A stretch of 64,000 nt of DNA, from positions 372,001 through 436,000 of the forward strand of contig JAHLMK010000014.1 of assembly GCA_019915135.1 (NCBI GenBank). The letters are read 5' to 3'. The translations under genes and the position numbers were made by a program. Of the stretch, positions 20,720-33,393 are shown piece by piece; the stretch's first letter is position 1, and each line of letters opens with the position of its first letter. The stretch is from Strobilurus pachycystidiatus. Its lineage: Eukaryota > Basidiomycota > Agaricomycetes > Agaricales > Physalacriaceae. The notes below the pieces were generated by a model that was given only the letters and a program-made list of their open reading frames with translations, had not been told where the DNA came from and did not search any database.

Positions 20720-21784
20720 ATGGTCCACGATGACCTCCTCACGCAGCAGGCGAAAAACCGCAATGCTCGCCCCGCACAGGACTTCGGTCTTTTACTTGCG
20801 AGCGGGTAAGGTCTGAGCATTAATCTCTCTAGATCGACTCCAGCTGGGTCTGGCTGTAACGGCCACTCGACGCACCAGAAAGCCGCCTAGCTGCCTCGAT
20901 GCCCGAAGATCCTTTGCGGGGGAGGGCGAGGCGGATAAAGGCTTGGAACTCGTCGAAGAGATCGGGCGCCGCACACACACGCTTTCCACGAGCTACCGGC
21001 GCACGATGCGTTCATCGGGACGCGGGTCCTGCTGTATCGCGGACCTACCATCGACTACCAGCGCCTTCGGGAACCAAAGGGAGAATGCATTGCACCTGCA
21101 GAAGGTAGCACCAGATCCAAATCCAAGTTTGTCGTCATATTTTTGTCTTTCATGTCAGGGCTGACTTCTTTCAGAAAACGAATCAGAATCCAATCGGAAG
21201 ACGAGCTGGCATATGGTGCGTTTTTCTGTCTTCTTCATCTCACCTCTCTGACATCTTCTTCCAGACACCCGGGTGCTCAAAGACAGAGTAGAAGGAATGC
21301 GCAAAAATGACGCTCACGACCAAATTGAAGTCGTCCCAAAGAATGGTGAACAGAAAGACGCCGCTACGAAAAAGATTTCTTGCCAAGCTGCACGGCCCAT
21401 ACGCCGCGATTCCGCGCTACGCGCTACGGATGCATCGTGTCATGAACACAGGATTGTGCCTATACGCACTGGCCGCGATAATGCCATGGGTCTCGAGAGA
21501 GAATTGCGAACAATATTGTTCAGAGGTTTAACCTCCTCCGCCTCAACAGACGAGGACAGCAACACGCTGACAGCAACACGCTGGAGACTACGGTCTCGGG
21601 GTACGCCCCGGATGGAGAGGTCCCGTCTCTGCAGGCTCTGACACTCGTGTCCCGAGTTTTGCACGGCACGGCTATCGAGGGATGTGCTGTTTCAGCACGC
21701 TCATTCCCTACGCCGTCGCTATCGAGACGAGCCGCTCCTTCACTTTGCACGGCCAGGCCTTGGATGACACCGGTCGTGCGCTAG
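20720..21784 (+). CDS. Unrecognised multi-exon gene
   Basis: I do not recognise a family. A TATA box precedes an ATG at 20720 (MVHDDLLTQQAKNRNARPAQDF). Canonical short introns can join a Ser/Arg-rich exon (KGLELVEEIGRRTHTLSTSY) to NPRKRIRIQSEDELAYDTRVL, whose two junctions (about 21131-21178 and 21217-21265) both preserve frame. This second point is the best evidence that the region is spliced and coding. Beyond 21300 two frames stay open, one ending at 21641 and one at 21784, and I cannot choose. The predicted product is polar and basic with no transmembrane helix or signal peptide in the parts read. A nuclear role is possible but not shown. Confidence 0.35.
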
Positions 21785-22675
21785 AGGTGCTGGTATGTGT
21801 ACGGGGCTCTTTGTGGATTGTGTTGTGTGCGTGCGTTCTTCAGTGCACTTTGCGGTGCGTGCGCGCGTTGTCGGATGTGACGGATCGTTCTGCGGTTCGA
21901 CTGCCGATGGTTCGTGCGCGTAACTCGATTCAGACTACTCTTCGTCTGCTGCCTATGAGCAATTTTTGGAACCTCCTTCTCTCTTCGGAGAGTGTGTGTC
22001 TTCAGTATTGTCGAGTCTCTTGAAGGTGAGATTCTTACGCGGTCTTTGTGTTTCATGCTCTAATTTCGTTCTTCTAGGTTCGTGGTTTCGCTACTCCGTC
22101 GATTATGTCCCCATGTCATCTGTCGAATGCAATGAAAGTATTCTTCGTTCAACATTATCTTAGTGGGTCTGTCTCATTCGGAATTATCTCGTCGTTTTTC
22201 GTCGGCCGTTCCCCACAGACCAAGTCAAGGTTTCTGCTGTACTCCCAAGCAGAGCCTGTTACGTCAGTGGAAGATGAATGTATCGCGGTGGCTTTGCCGT
22301 AGCACGCCGTTTTGGTGTGTCTATGGGTCAACGGAGTTGTCGTGGTCGAAGTCTGTATAGAGTTGAGTGGCGCCTTTCCTCCGTGTTGTACTGTGGCGTC
22401 GCTCTTAGTTTTAAGACGCACATATTATCATTATATCTTCATGATCTGAACTAATTCGAACTGAGTTTAGACGAGACTCGAAGGGAAAGTAATTGAATGC
22501 ATAGCGAGGACAAGGTCACTGCTCCTTTTTTGTGATTCGTAGCTTCAACGTACTTCGACGTACTTCCCTCAGACACTCGATACGATACAGCCTAGAGTAT
22601 ACAAGTAGCATTTCATTCTGAATTACAACAACGGGAGTAAGCATGAGTCCAACTCGTTTGTCATGCCTCCCTTCT
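21785..22675. other. Intergenic, no gene seen
   Basis: No supported gene. The region may contain 3' exons of the unrecognised upstream gene and the 3' untranslated region of the hydrolase on the other strand. Confidence 0.4.
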
Positions 22676-23957
22676 CTAGTAGTATGGGAGTTGGCCATCG
22701 TAATCCAAATCCAAGAAGTGGCGCATGGCGAAGTTGAAAAAGACAGGATCCTCAGCCAATGCTTTGTCAAGTCAGTAAGATTATGGTGAGCATCTTGAGA
22801 GACCACACACCGTTGTGACCCAATTGCGGCATAATGAGCTCGCCGGCAAATGGCGTCCAGGAAGCCTGTGTTAAGAACATCAACGAATCTGGGCCTAGGA
22901 AAGAGAGAGTTTGACATTACCATTGCATCGGCTTGATTACGAGCGATTGAACTGTCCCGGTCGCCATCGACGATCCAGACAGGTGCTTCAATCAACGAAA
23001 ACGCCTCTGCACCCCAAGACGGTTCACTAAGCCACATGGCCACGACAGCTGCATTGCTTGCGTCCTCTTCCTCGGGCGTAGGCGAGAGGCTTGCATAACT
23101 GTAAGGATCGTTATCTCGACGAGAGACATCACCGCCAGCAATTGAGTCGAATGTGCCGTATTCAGGGATTGACTGGTTGTATTGCGCGTTTCTGGGAACA
23201 TTTAGACGAGAGCTTCGGCCAAGGTTCAAGCGACTTACGCTCCATGAGCAAAGACGCGGTCGACGCGATCCGTATAGTTCATAGCCATGTCCAGACCTGT
23301 TATGGCTCCATCACTCCATCCAACGACGGCAACTTTGGAAATGTTCAGATGATCCAGAACGGCAATAGCATCGCGGGTCATGTCATCGTAGTGCATTTCT
23401 GTGAATCCGGCGTATGGAGATCGTCCTTGGCCGCGCGTGCTAGAGAGAAGACAACGTTGGGCTTCGATATTCGCTGATTGTCGACCCATACTCACTCTAT
23501 CGAGATCACATAACGATCCTTGACGAGAGCCTTGGCCTGGTTCCACATATAGTTACTCTGTAAAATGTTTAAGACGCGACAGATTTCGAGAAAAACGCGT
23601 CACATACGTTTGCTGTCCCACCATGAAGGAGCAGAACAGGCGTGTCATTGCCCTTGTTCTCGGATCCCATCTCGGCGTACCAGATCGAGACGCCATTGCT
23701 CTGGTTCAAGTACGCGCCTTCAGGACTGCCCGGAAGGGGCCCAACGTCAGGCCACCATTCCCAGCGCGGTACGCTGGAGTTGTACTCCGTACTGTAGCGA
23801 CCTCTTTTCTCGGGAGCTGGACCGGAGAAAGTGTCCCGAGTGAAAGCTTGCAATCTGACATTGGACGTCAACTTGTATGCGCACGAAGTGAGGTTCGGGG
23901 TGAAGCGTACGCAAAAGTAGAGGAGGCCAAGAGAAGGACAGCGGCCAAGGACAACAT
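22676..23957 (-). CDS. Secreted alpha/beta-hydrolase fold protein
   Basis: Translation from 23957 gives a signal peptide (MLSLAAVLLLASSTFAYA). The mature region has VSIWYAEMGSENKGNDTPVL then LLLHGGTAN (oxyanion HGG). The nucleophile elbow is VVGWSDGAITGLDMA (G-W-S-D-G), the acid segment PVWIVDGDRDSSIA, and DAHHNLTD is the likely catalytic histidine region. A last exon ends FFNFAMRHFLDLDYDGQLPYY at 22676. Four to five introns are needed. The junction near the signal peptide (about 23870-23910) needs an unusually short 38-bp intron, so the first exon is the weakest part. The reaction cannot be told from sequence; epoxide hydrolases, haloalkane dehalogenases and lactonases share this layout. It follows the ligase gene in tandem, about 140 bp downstream. 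Confidence 0.8.
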
Positions 23958-24097
23958 AATGGTAGAGAAGGTGCTGGGAAAGGGTTGAGCATAGCAGTCG
24001 GTTTTATAGGAAAAAAACAAGGAGGCACTTATTTTAGACTCGACCGCCGCGACACTGTGCATGCCGAGTTGTACGGACTATCTACGTAATACTTTGG

Positions 24098-26200
24098 CTA
24101 AAGTTCGCTTTCAAGAGAGGTTTCAGCGACACCCAAACAGTCGAATTGTTTCAAGCTGCAAGTACCCTCCCAGTTCGCGCGAAAGTTTATCAATTTGTGC
24201 TTATGAGATTCTGCCGAATGCCATGATTGTATATCCCCATTTTCATTCGCTATAAGACCTAATTCGTGGGGAATATGGCATCCAAGATACTGGAGTACAT
24301 ATCCTCTGCAGCGTTCCGTCTGCAGATATCTCAGTAAGAGCAAGTTCGCGTAAGGGAGGGATAGTAACACACCTGATGTTGCCTTTCTCCTATTTTCAAT
24401 GCTTGTAAGCATTCAAGACTAACTTGAAAAGAAACAATACTGAACTAACCTTGGTGCGAGGGAGGCTGTTGATCGCTAACGCATGGATCCGGACGCTCTC
24501 ATTCACACGCTCGTATGGGAAGAGTCGTCCATTGAATGCCGCCGTTCGCTGTATGACAGTCTGCGCAATGGTCTCCTTGGCCGCGGGCGTGTCGAAGGGA
24601 ATCCCCTCGCGAATTTCCAGAAAGAGGCAGGGAAGGGGACGATTGGAGCCCAGAAGAACGACTTCGTGGACGATGTCCGCACAGCAAGTACGCACATTGT
24701 CCTCAATCGACCTGTGATTGGTTGATGAGACTGAAAGTAATATAGATCATCGAAAACGTACTTTGCATCGGCAAACCCACCAAGAGTCTTGATCCAGTCC
24801 CCACTTCGTCCTCTGAAAAGATAGAATCCCGGTTCCACCTCCTCGAAGAGGTCTCCAGTGTGATACAGCCCATCGGCACTCAGGAGCGATGGATGCGGAC
24901 TATCCAAATTGCCAGAGTGGACCACCATTTCCAGGAAGCAGCGACCGGTGTCATCAGCGTCGGCGAGGTCTGCAGAGGGAATAAGCTCCGCAGAAAGTCC
25001 CGGAATCATTCGAAGGTAGCGATCTGACGGAGAGTTCCCACATTTGGTGGTCATGAGCGGGGCTGTTTCTGAGGCCCCGTAAGATGACTGTGATCTCGTT
25101 GTGTTAGTGTGTTCCCCGATGTACAACGCGCAAAATCCTCACTGCGATAGGAAGACCGTGTTTGTAAGCCCAGTCTTCTTCGTCTGCGTTCAAGGTGACG
25201 CCCGTGTGTATGATTTGCTTGCAGTTTCGGAGAAGGTCGAGAAGGTCGAGATTATCCTTCGCGTTGCGGATGTGGCTGGAAAGGAACGGCGCGTACAACA
25301 CGACGCGATTCACGCCACAAGTCTTCATGAGGGCCACTAGTTCTTCGGTAGACATGCCCATGGAAGACGTTTGAACAGTGCATACTCGATGGTAGAATGC
25401 GGCGACGAATGCTAGTGGACGATCTAATGAGCCGATTCAAGTATACCAAGGATGTAGAGCTCACTTGTAAACGAACCGACATGCGCAAGACTCCCAAGCG
25501 TATTCATCACATCGGATCCATCTCCCGGTCGAGACATGCCCAGCAAGTGACCGTACTTGACGGTAACGTATGTTTTCAACCACCCATGAGTGCATGGGAT
25601 CAACTTGGGCATCCCGGACGTCGTGCCCGAGGAGTGGACAATCATCGCGGTGTCCTGGTAAGAGATCGGCGCCACTTCCAATTCCACAGAAGTCGACGAG
25701 TCCAGGATGATCTGCGTAAGAGCGGGAGCAGAGGGTATCGACCATTTCTTGACAGCCTCCGTGAATGTCTCGTCGAAAACTAGGGCGGAGGCTCCGCTCT
25801 TTGTCATGAGGTCCCAGACGACATCATGGTTGGCGAAAACGACGCTGAAGAGCTGTGGAACGTATCCGGCGCAAATCAAAGACAGGATGTTGATGCCATC
25901 CGAATATTTCTTTCCAGTTAACCTGCCGCGAAGTCAGACGGATGATACATGCTCCAATCGCAGGACATGCCATATAGCGATAGTGGATCCCGGAGCGCTG
26001 GACAGCGTGGAAGACCAATGTTTAGCAGCGACGGCGATGTGCTTTGCAGCTTGAGTGGATGTTATCGAGTCCCACTGAAGCTCCGTGTCGTATTTGGGGC
26101 GGAAAGCCGTGAATTCAGGTCCCTTTGTGAGCGCTTCAGAGACGATTGAGGCTACGTTACGAGTCGCATCGCGGTGAGGGTCAAGTTTCTCGGGGGCCAT
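24098..26200 (-). CDS. Adenylate-forming enzyme (acyl-CoA ligase / NRPS-like A domain)
   Basis: The start at 26200 reads MAPEKLDPHRDATRNVASIV. The family core motifs are present in order: VHSSGTTSGMPKLIP (AMP-binding loop, about 25620-25660), YGASETAPL (motif A5), YHTGDLFEEV (ATP-binding Asp), FRGRSGDWIKTLGG (hinge) and a C-terminal subdomain SIEDNVRTCC...HEVVLLGSNRPLPCLFLEI. Near the end SLPRTK then EKGNIR may be the conserved lysine region, reached through one more intron. The final exon to 24098 is uncertain. These enzymes activate a carboxylic acid as acyl-AMP and pass it to CoA or a carrier. No carrier, reductase or condensation domain is visible, so a stand-alone ligase is likely. The substrate is unknown. 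Confidence 0.8.
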
Positions 26201-26639
26201 GTGTACGGTTGCATCGACTCAATTGACCATGAGCCATATATAACAGCTTTGCCAGATAACGCGGTCCTTTGTTTATCATCAGGTGGTGCTCGGGCACAGT
26301 GGCAGATGAGGGGAAGGAACACACCACAAGTGGGTTGATACCAACATCGAAGATCATTATTTTGCACCCTACCGCCACCGGGGCCTGGAGTATTCTGTGA
26401 AAGTAGACATGATGGATAGAGCATGAGATTGATGCATCAAGCGCGAGTCAACGCTCGGGAGAAGTTGATGCTTATGGCTTAAGGAAAAGAAGTGATGGTG
26501 AGAATTTTTGTCGCTGCGGCTCGCGGACCGATTATCCGCGCCTCTAACTTGACCTCAAACGTTCAAACCGCCACCACCAAGGCCACCACGGTCAATAGCC
26601 TCACGTCACTTTCTGCACATCGCACGCCTAGAATGACCA
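26201..26639. other. Intergenic, no gene seen
   Basis: No coding signal beyond chance frames. It contains the promoter of the ligase on the minus strand. Confidence 0.45.
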
Positions 26640-27717
26640 GCAGAATTCCGGCGCCCATGCGACTCTGTCTGATTTGAATGCCGGTGTTCTTGATAACGTG
26701 TCCACCTTGTATGCCTCGCCGCGTCCCGACTACATAGGACGATACCGGCTCTCAGCGAGGCGCTCGGGGATCAAGCGTTCTCCATATCCAGAATCTTGTT
26801 GCTTGGGAAAAGCGCGCAGCATCATCATATCGCGCGTGTCAGGCCCGTCTATGTTAGAAACACCCCAAGATCCTCACCCGATTCCTTCTTTCGCTGTCTT
26901 TCGCTGCATTCGATACGAGCAGCCCATCATTCTCTGATTGTGAGACTCGTTGACCGTCTGGAGACTTGAGGTCTACTCTCAAGCTACGAAGCTCTTCACC
27001 GCGTCACAACTTGAAGCTCGCCGAAACAGGTATCTATCACATTTTCTGAAGTCGTTCGCGAAGTAACTGACACTGCACCCACGCTAGGAACGTCTGTCTT
27101 TGGTATACTACATGTACCGTTCCCGGACGACTGTACATCCATGAGTCAAATCCTTTTTGGAAACATTGGTGGTATGCTTGGTGCTGCTGTGGCTGCTCGC
27201 GAGACTGGAGCCGGGCGAACCATTCTGTTCATCGGTGATGGAAGTCTACGTAGATTGCTTATTTGGCAAGGTGTCTTCGCGCGAATTGACCGCATCTTCA
27301 GGCAAATGGGAGTGCAAGAGCTCTCTACCATGATTGCGGAGGGATTGCGGCCAATCATATTCCTCTTAACCGCGGATACACTATCGAGCGCGTTGTGCTG
27401 AGCCCTAAGAGGTATGTTTCTCACTTCGGAATGCTCTGAATAGGATAGGCGTTGACATGAGCGTCCCATCCAGGCAGTATCACGATATCCCGAACTGGTC
27501 GTGGACGTCGCTGTTTCAGGCCCTTGGAGACACGGGCTCACAGGCGTCCAAAACGTTCACGGTCAGGACCAAGGCGGAACTGTCTACGTTCCTCGATGAC
27601 CGATCGTTCTCGGATGCCTCGGAGATCCAGTTGGTTGAGGTCATGGTGGGAACAACTGACGCACCCGATATTCTTGCGGCCATGGTGAGGGCAAGACATG
27701 GTACACTCAAGAAGTAA
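26640..27717 (+). pseudogene. Truncated thiamine-diphosphate decarboxylase (pyruvate decarboxylase relic)
   Basis: Only the C-terminal TPP-binding half is recognisable: LAETG, an intron, then GTSVFGILHVPFP, QILFGNIGGMLGAAVAA, RTILFIGDGSL and LSTMIAEGLRPIIFLL, followed after a frame break by NRGYTIERVVLSPKR and YHDIPNWSWTSLFQALGD. It ends DAPDILAAMVRARHGTLKK at 27717. The expected NN of the TPP motif is reduced to a single N with a frameshift at about 27366, and after GDGSL the usual segment is garbled. The N-terminal domain is missing upstream; SDLNAGVLDN at about 26668 may be a remnant of the middle domain. The intact family converts pyruvate to acetaldehyde. This copy is very unlikely to be active. 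Confidence 0.7.
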
Positions 27718-28620
27718 CACGGCCGACTACGATACTCCCTGGTTCATAGCTGTCGCAATACAGAAGTGAGATACATACGTCAATCCTGACATGCACCGGT
27801 CAGGCGAGAGATTCCAATTCTCCACGCCGTATATGCCTCAGTGGCTGCTACGCCATTTCGCCATACCTTCTGCTCGGCGCCGAACTCGTTCTTCGAGTCT
27901 CTCATGGTGACTTCGCTGCATTCAGTGAATCTCAATAGTAAGAAGCGTGATCTACCTCAACGCTTCACACTATTCAGTGGGTCTCGGCCAACTTGTAGGT
28001 AAACTTTTGTACCCCCTCATTCGCGACTCGGATAAATCATCTCATCGATTGCTCTACTGTTACATCTAGCCCCGCCTTATGTTCGACTAGACCTCCGACT
28101 GCCGTGTGAACATCACCCGATATGTCGATTGCCAATAGCGGCGTTTCCTGGGCTTTCCCTCACAGCGACGAGAACTGTATTGTCGAACTATCCCGGTTGA
28201 AATTGATGGTTTCCGGGGCACTGGGCCTCCGAGTCATCAGTGGCACAAGCGAGCTTGCACCCACACATACACATGCAAAAAAAACTTCAATTCAAAGGCC
28301 GACGCGGAGGCGGGTCTAAATCTGATTGATGGCTTGTTCTCCACTCAGCGGAACCTTGCAATGCAGCACCCAAGTGTGAAAGGGCAAGGTACGATCTTCC
28401 TCCTTGAATGGGTGTCGCGACGCCCATGCTCAACTTTGAATGGGTACCAAGGACATCATCTTTCGAAGTCACCATCTCGGGTGTGGGCCCGCCACCAGAA
28501 TTCTTTGGGACATCGTGGCGTCTGATGTATGTCCTTCTTAAAATGCGTCTGGCCGCACTGCCCGAGGATAGGTCAGCCCGCTGCTACGACTTTTCATTTT
28601 CACTCTCTACATCGCACCAA
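27718..28620. other. Intergenic, no gene seen
   Basis: About 0.9 kb with only short unremarkable frames. The last 100 bp is pyrimidine-rich on the + strand and probably serves as promoter and leader of seven-helix copy B. Confidence 0.45.
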
Positions 28621-30144
28621 ATGGTTTTCGACACAACCAAGAGTAACATGGTGGGGACGGTTCTCGAGCTGTTTGTTATGGGTCAGTCCATTCTGGCTGG
28701 TTGAGTACTAGGAAGCTACTGACGCGTCTCAACATGACTAGGCGGCTATACCATGATGTTCATTGACCACATGAGCATCATGTACAAGAGGCGTTCATTA
28801 TCCATCCCATACATCTATCTTCTCTGCACCAGCACGACGATCTTCGTCTTTTCGTTGATGGTACTTTTTGTTGAACGACTTCACGGCAGCGCGCCAAATT
28901 GAGCCGTCTTCAGCATTCTGTCACCGATGCCTGGCGCATCTACACGGCTTTCACAGGCAGCACAGGGCCCGACGAATTCTTCGCCCAAAATAACGGCTGG
29001 GATAGTTGGATTCGTACCTCCACTTACAATATCATCACGCTGGTCTCTGATTTGTTCTTCGTGAGTGAAAGAATTGTGCAAATTTGCGATGCGATGGCTC
29101 ACCGCCCTAGGTTTATCGAACTTGGATTGTCTGGAATCAGAACTACCTTATCTGCGTACTTCCATTCTTGCTCTTCCTCACTGACATTGGTACGCAGCTT
29201 GCCATATCGAAGAAACGACAACACTGATGCTAACATTGGTGACAGCGATGTCCATCTATGTTCTGTGGGCTTTGGGTCATAGCTCCGATAATCCGTCCTT
29301 TGCTTCTCTACTTGTAGCTACTGCTACCAGATACTTCCTCTCCGTCACTCTGGCCCTGACTGTCGTATGTACGGGTAAGTCTGAGTTTCGCGTTCTTGCT
29401 CCTGTTCTCGATCCCTGACAACAATTCTTGCGGTAGTGCTGATTGCGTATCGGCTTTGGACAGTTGAGAGGCGGGCTCAGTCTGCTATCACAAAGTCTAG
29501 CGACGGATACGGGCGTTTATCGAAGGTAGCAACCATAATTGTCGAGTCAGGTTTGGCAAAGTTCGCAATTTCGCAGGCCAGGAGAGCTGACATTTGCTCA
29601 GCTGCGCTGTACTCTACAATGGTCCTCGTCATGATTGTTACTGATACCCTCGGTATTCCGAGCTTCTTCATCTTCCTCACAATGGTGCGTACAACAGATT
29701 TACTGGCGACGACAAGCATTGAGAATCATGTTCATAGATACCTCCTATTATCGTATGTAACTACTCATCCGAGTATTTCAACGACTGACCTGTCACGACC
29801 CTTCTCCCTCCTCTGATACGTGTAGGGCATTGTGGTGCGTGTAATCACTCTAAAGTCTAAGACGTTAGCTCACTATGCCTCAGTTCTCTTCAATCATAGT
29901 CAGAAGCATGAAGTTAAGCACTTCGGCGACATCAGGGAGAACCACGACGCTGGCATCCACTGGACGTTTTCGGTTTCGAGACCACGATACTCAGGACATC
30001 GCGTACACTTCGAACCCGGGCTCGAGTGCGGGAAGAGACGGTGTACACATTCATCTGGAGACTATTACTCGTATTGATGCCTCAAAGGGTAAAGACGAGT
30101 TCGAAGTCCCGACTCGGAAGTATAGCGAGCAGGGTGGTGTGTGA
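28621..30144 (+). CDS. Seven-helix membrane protein, copy B
   Basis: A full-length member of the same family as copies A and C. Exons give MVFDTTKSNMVGTVLELFVMG, GYTMMFIDHMSIMYKRR, then VTDAWRIYTAFTGSTGPDEFF, IITLVSDLFFV, VYRTWIVWNQNYLICVLPFL, MSIYVLWALGHSSDNPSFAS, LSVTLALTVVCT, VLIAYRLWTVERRAQ, LSKVATIIVESG, YSTMVLVMIVTDTLGIPSFF and GIVFSSIIVRSMKLS. Roughly seven hydrophobic helices alternate with short loops, and the cytosolic tail is polar and ends KYSEQGGV. About seven introns of 50-70 bp fall at the same positions as in the other copies. The function is unknown; the topology recalls receptor-like proteins but no ligand-binding or G-protein motif is evident. Confidence 0.85.
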
Positions 30145-31300
30145 GGGCTGAAGCAGTGGAAGAACCGTACTGAGGAGGCGTCCTACGTGGTCTTCTACTA
30201 GATGTGCTACCCGATGATTTCTTTTGGTTTGTGTGTCAAATATTATGAAGTCTCTTGATATGATGGAAATGGAACGTTCGCAAAAAGAGAACACGACTCG
30301 GGAGTATCACACAAAAGTTTCAACGGACTCGGAAGGTTCACATAAGTCGGGACCGGCGCTCACTAAAAGTATCCCGATCTAAAGTGTGATGTTTCTTGAG
30401 GTTCTCTTCATTTTCGATTCGGATCTGGTACACTTGTGGGGCTTGATTTAATAAGTGGCCTGGGCTACACGGGCAACAAAAGGAACCAGACCATGTTCTC
30501 TGTGGGTACACACGAACACGAGCATGTGGCGCACCTGACAAGCTACGTACATCATATGGTGTTGAGGTGACGCCTCGTTGGGAGGCAGATTCCCATGCGT
30601 GCCGATACGGCGTCTGAGACCTGCGCGGAGGTCTGACCTGTATAGAAGGATAGATAAAGTTAATCCCTGGACAGGTTGAGACAGCCCAGCGGCGACGAAT
30701 CTCGGCGTGGTCGCGTCACACTGGCAGACGGCCGCGGGAAGGAGCACTGTGAACCAGTGGCAAGCAATGCCAATGTACAACATGATCGAACCCCATCTAA
30801 CGTCAAGGTAGCGCCACTGGTGAGTTCTAAGAGATGATATTGAGACTGAATGAAAGGAAGCTCTTCTTGACCACGATGCCCGCCATACAGAAATCAGCAC
30901 CTACTTATGATGAGGATGAAATAGTATAGAATGTTACTGTACCGATCGAGCGCTGCACTCAATTTAGACCTCGGAAGAAGGCCAAGACAGATTGATGTTC
31001 ATGTCAGTCTCATATGAGTGTAGACGTTCGAGGACTGGATTGTGTCGGGCTTTCATCGAAGCAAGAGTCCAAGACTCAAGAGCAATTTACTTAAGCTGCC
31101 GGCCACGATTGATCCGGGCATTGAATTTGAATCTCCGAGCAACTACCGCATTCGTACTTGGCCATTCACCGATCAAACTTGCACACAACCTCCAGCCGTA
31201 ATGCCTACTGGGCCGCCTACGAGGAACCCATCAGCCAGCGCACATGTTATAAAGACCTTTGCAATGTGCTGGCCATCTGCCTCCAGACTCACAACCAATC
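30145..31300. other. Intergenic, no gene supported
   Basis: One 150-codon frame on the minus strand (30448-30900) is open but has no family resemblance and no clear start or splice context. I left it out. The rest has nothing that I can name. Confidence 0.4.
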
Positions 31301-33213
31301 ATGTCCACTGACACGGTCCATGACCACGAAAAAAGCCCTAACCTCGATCTCGAGGTAGCCTCCTCCGACGCACGCACCTCGGAAAGCTCGACGAATGGCC
31401 CCCACATGCACCGTTCCCTCAAAGGGAGACATGTCTCCATGATTGCCATTGTACCTCAACTCTGTGTAACCCTTGTCGCCGACGTGCTCATTGATGTTTA
31501 GGCTGGCACTATTGGAACTGGTCTTTTCCTTGCTTCTGGTTCGGCTATTACGAACGGTGGCCCAGTTGGCGCCGTGCTTGGGTATCTCATCGTCGGGTGC
31601 CTAGTTGGTCTCATGATGTATTCTCTGGGAGAAGTCAGTTGCCGAACAGTCTATCGAATGGCACAGGAAACTGACAGTCAGAAATCTGTCTAGATGATGG
31701 TCTATGATCCCAGTGCATGCGGATTTATCGAATTTTCTTCTCGCTACGTCGATCCTGCTCTTGGTTTTGCCATGGGGTGGAATTTCTGGTTCCAAACTGC
31801 TATGATTGGCGCGGTCGAAACTGTCGCCGGCTCTATCGTTATCGGCTACTGGGATGATGCATCCAACCACTTGGGCATCTACGTGACTATCATGCTAATT
31901 GGAATCTTACTCATCAACCTGGCAGGTGTCAAGTACGTTCATTGTTCATTGTACTGTTCGAGCGCTTATAGGTTCTTAGGTACTTCGGCGAATTCGAATT
32001 TTGGTTTGCCTTCCTGAAGATCATCACCGTCATTGGATTGTGTCTCGTCTGTCTCGTCGTCGATCTTGGAGGGGCACCTGACAGAGACCGCCGTGGTTTC
32101 CGATACTGGAGAGACACTCCCTTCAACAGTGATTTCCTCGATATCACACCTGCGTCAAAGGCACGCTTCCTCGGGTGTACGTACCGGTCCATTCTAGACT
32201 TCGCCAACTGACTCCCCCCGTTGATATAGTCTGGGCCGTACTCACTCAAGCCGCATTCTCTTTTGGAGGCATGGAAGGCCTGTCCTCTATTTGTCTAGAA
32301 GCCGAGAACCCTCGAAAGACAATGCGCACGGCCGTTCGGGCTATCTTCTACCGTATCGTTCTTCTCTGTACGTGCCATGCATTCTCGAGCCAGGATAAAC
32401 AACTGACTGGGCATTCCAGATGTCGTATCCCTCTGGCTCGTTGGAATGTGCATCTCTCCGAATAACCCTGACCTTCTACGCGCCAATGCTCAAGGCAGCG
32501 GAACAGCAGCGCAATCCCCGTTCGTCGTTGTCATCACCACTTCCGGTATCAAAGTCCTAGACCACATTGTGAATGCTGTCGTCCTCACCTCTGCGTTCTC
32601 TTCGGGTAACGAGGCCACATATTCCTCTTCGAGGTCGCTCTTCATGCTAGCGCAGCAGGGCAAGGCTCCCCGCTTTTTTGCCAAGGTTCTCCGCAATGGT
32701 GTTCCTATCTACGCGCTCCTCTTTACCTCCCTGTTTGGGTGTTTTGCCTACCTTATGTGCGGCCATGGCCGTTCTACGGAGGCCTTCAACTGGCTCCTCA
32801 ACATCTCTGCCCTCGGCTCCATGCTTACTTGGTGTGGAATCGCTCTTTCCCATATCCGTTTCACCCGCGCTATGCGCGTCCAAGGGCTCTCGCGCGATGT
32901 CCTTCCCTTCAAATCATGGGTACAACCGTGGGGCGCATACGTCGTCCTTGTCTCCTTCCTCATCATCATCTTCTTTTCGGGGTGGACGACACTGAAGCCG
33001 TGGTCCGCCTCTGACTTCTTCTCGATGTATATCAATATCCCTTTCGTGGCGATTCTATATGTTGGCTGGAAGGTGGCGAAGAAGACACGGATCGTCCCTC
33101 TTGCCGAAATGGATCTGTATGTTCTCCCTCATCATTTCTAGCTGTCATGGCTAATGTTTGTCAGGACATCTCACTACATTGAGGGTTCCGTTGTTTGCAG
33201 CAAACTACAATGA
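31301..33213 (+). CDS. Amino acid permease (fungal YAT/AAP family)
   Basis: The polar N-terminal tail (MSTDTVHDHEKSPNLDLEVA) is followed by the family signature RSLKGRHVSMIAIAGTIGTGLFL, split by an intron at about 31450-31502. Further hallmarks are GYLIVGCLVGLMMYSLGE, SRYVDPALGFAMGWNFWFQ, WAVLTQAAFSFGGMEGLS, EAENPRKTMRTAVRAIFYRI, AFSSGNEATYSSSRSLFMLA and SALGSMLTWCGIALSHIRF. About twelve hydrophobic helices are present, as usual. The last intron (from about 33119 to the CAG at 33164) leads to a short C-terminal end at 33213. Members import amino acids with protons at the plasma membrane. The specificity cannot be told from sequence. Confidence 0.92.
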
Positions 33214-33393
33214 TATCCTGTACTCAGCCTACCTCTTATGATATGTCATTCACGACCGTGCGTGCGAAATGAGGAAATGAACAGCGATACACTTCTTGCG
33301 TCCACTGGACGGTGGGAAGATGTCTCCCCACATACGTATATGACTGTGACTTGATCCCATCAAGCTTGCATCCATACTCTCCGCCTTTCATCG

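Noticed and set aside
30448..30900. 150-codon minus-strand frame
   Set aside because: Open but with no motif, no acceptable start or splice neighbours, and a Trp/Arg/Ser-rich composition suggesting chance.
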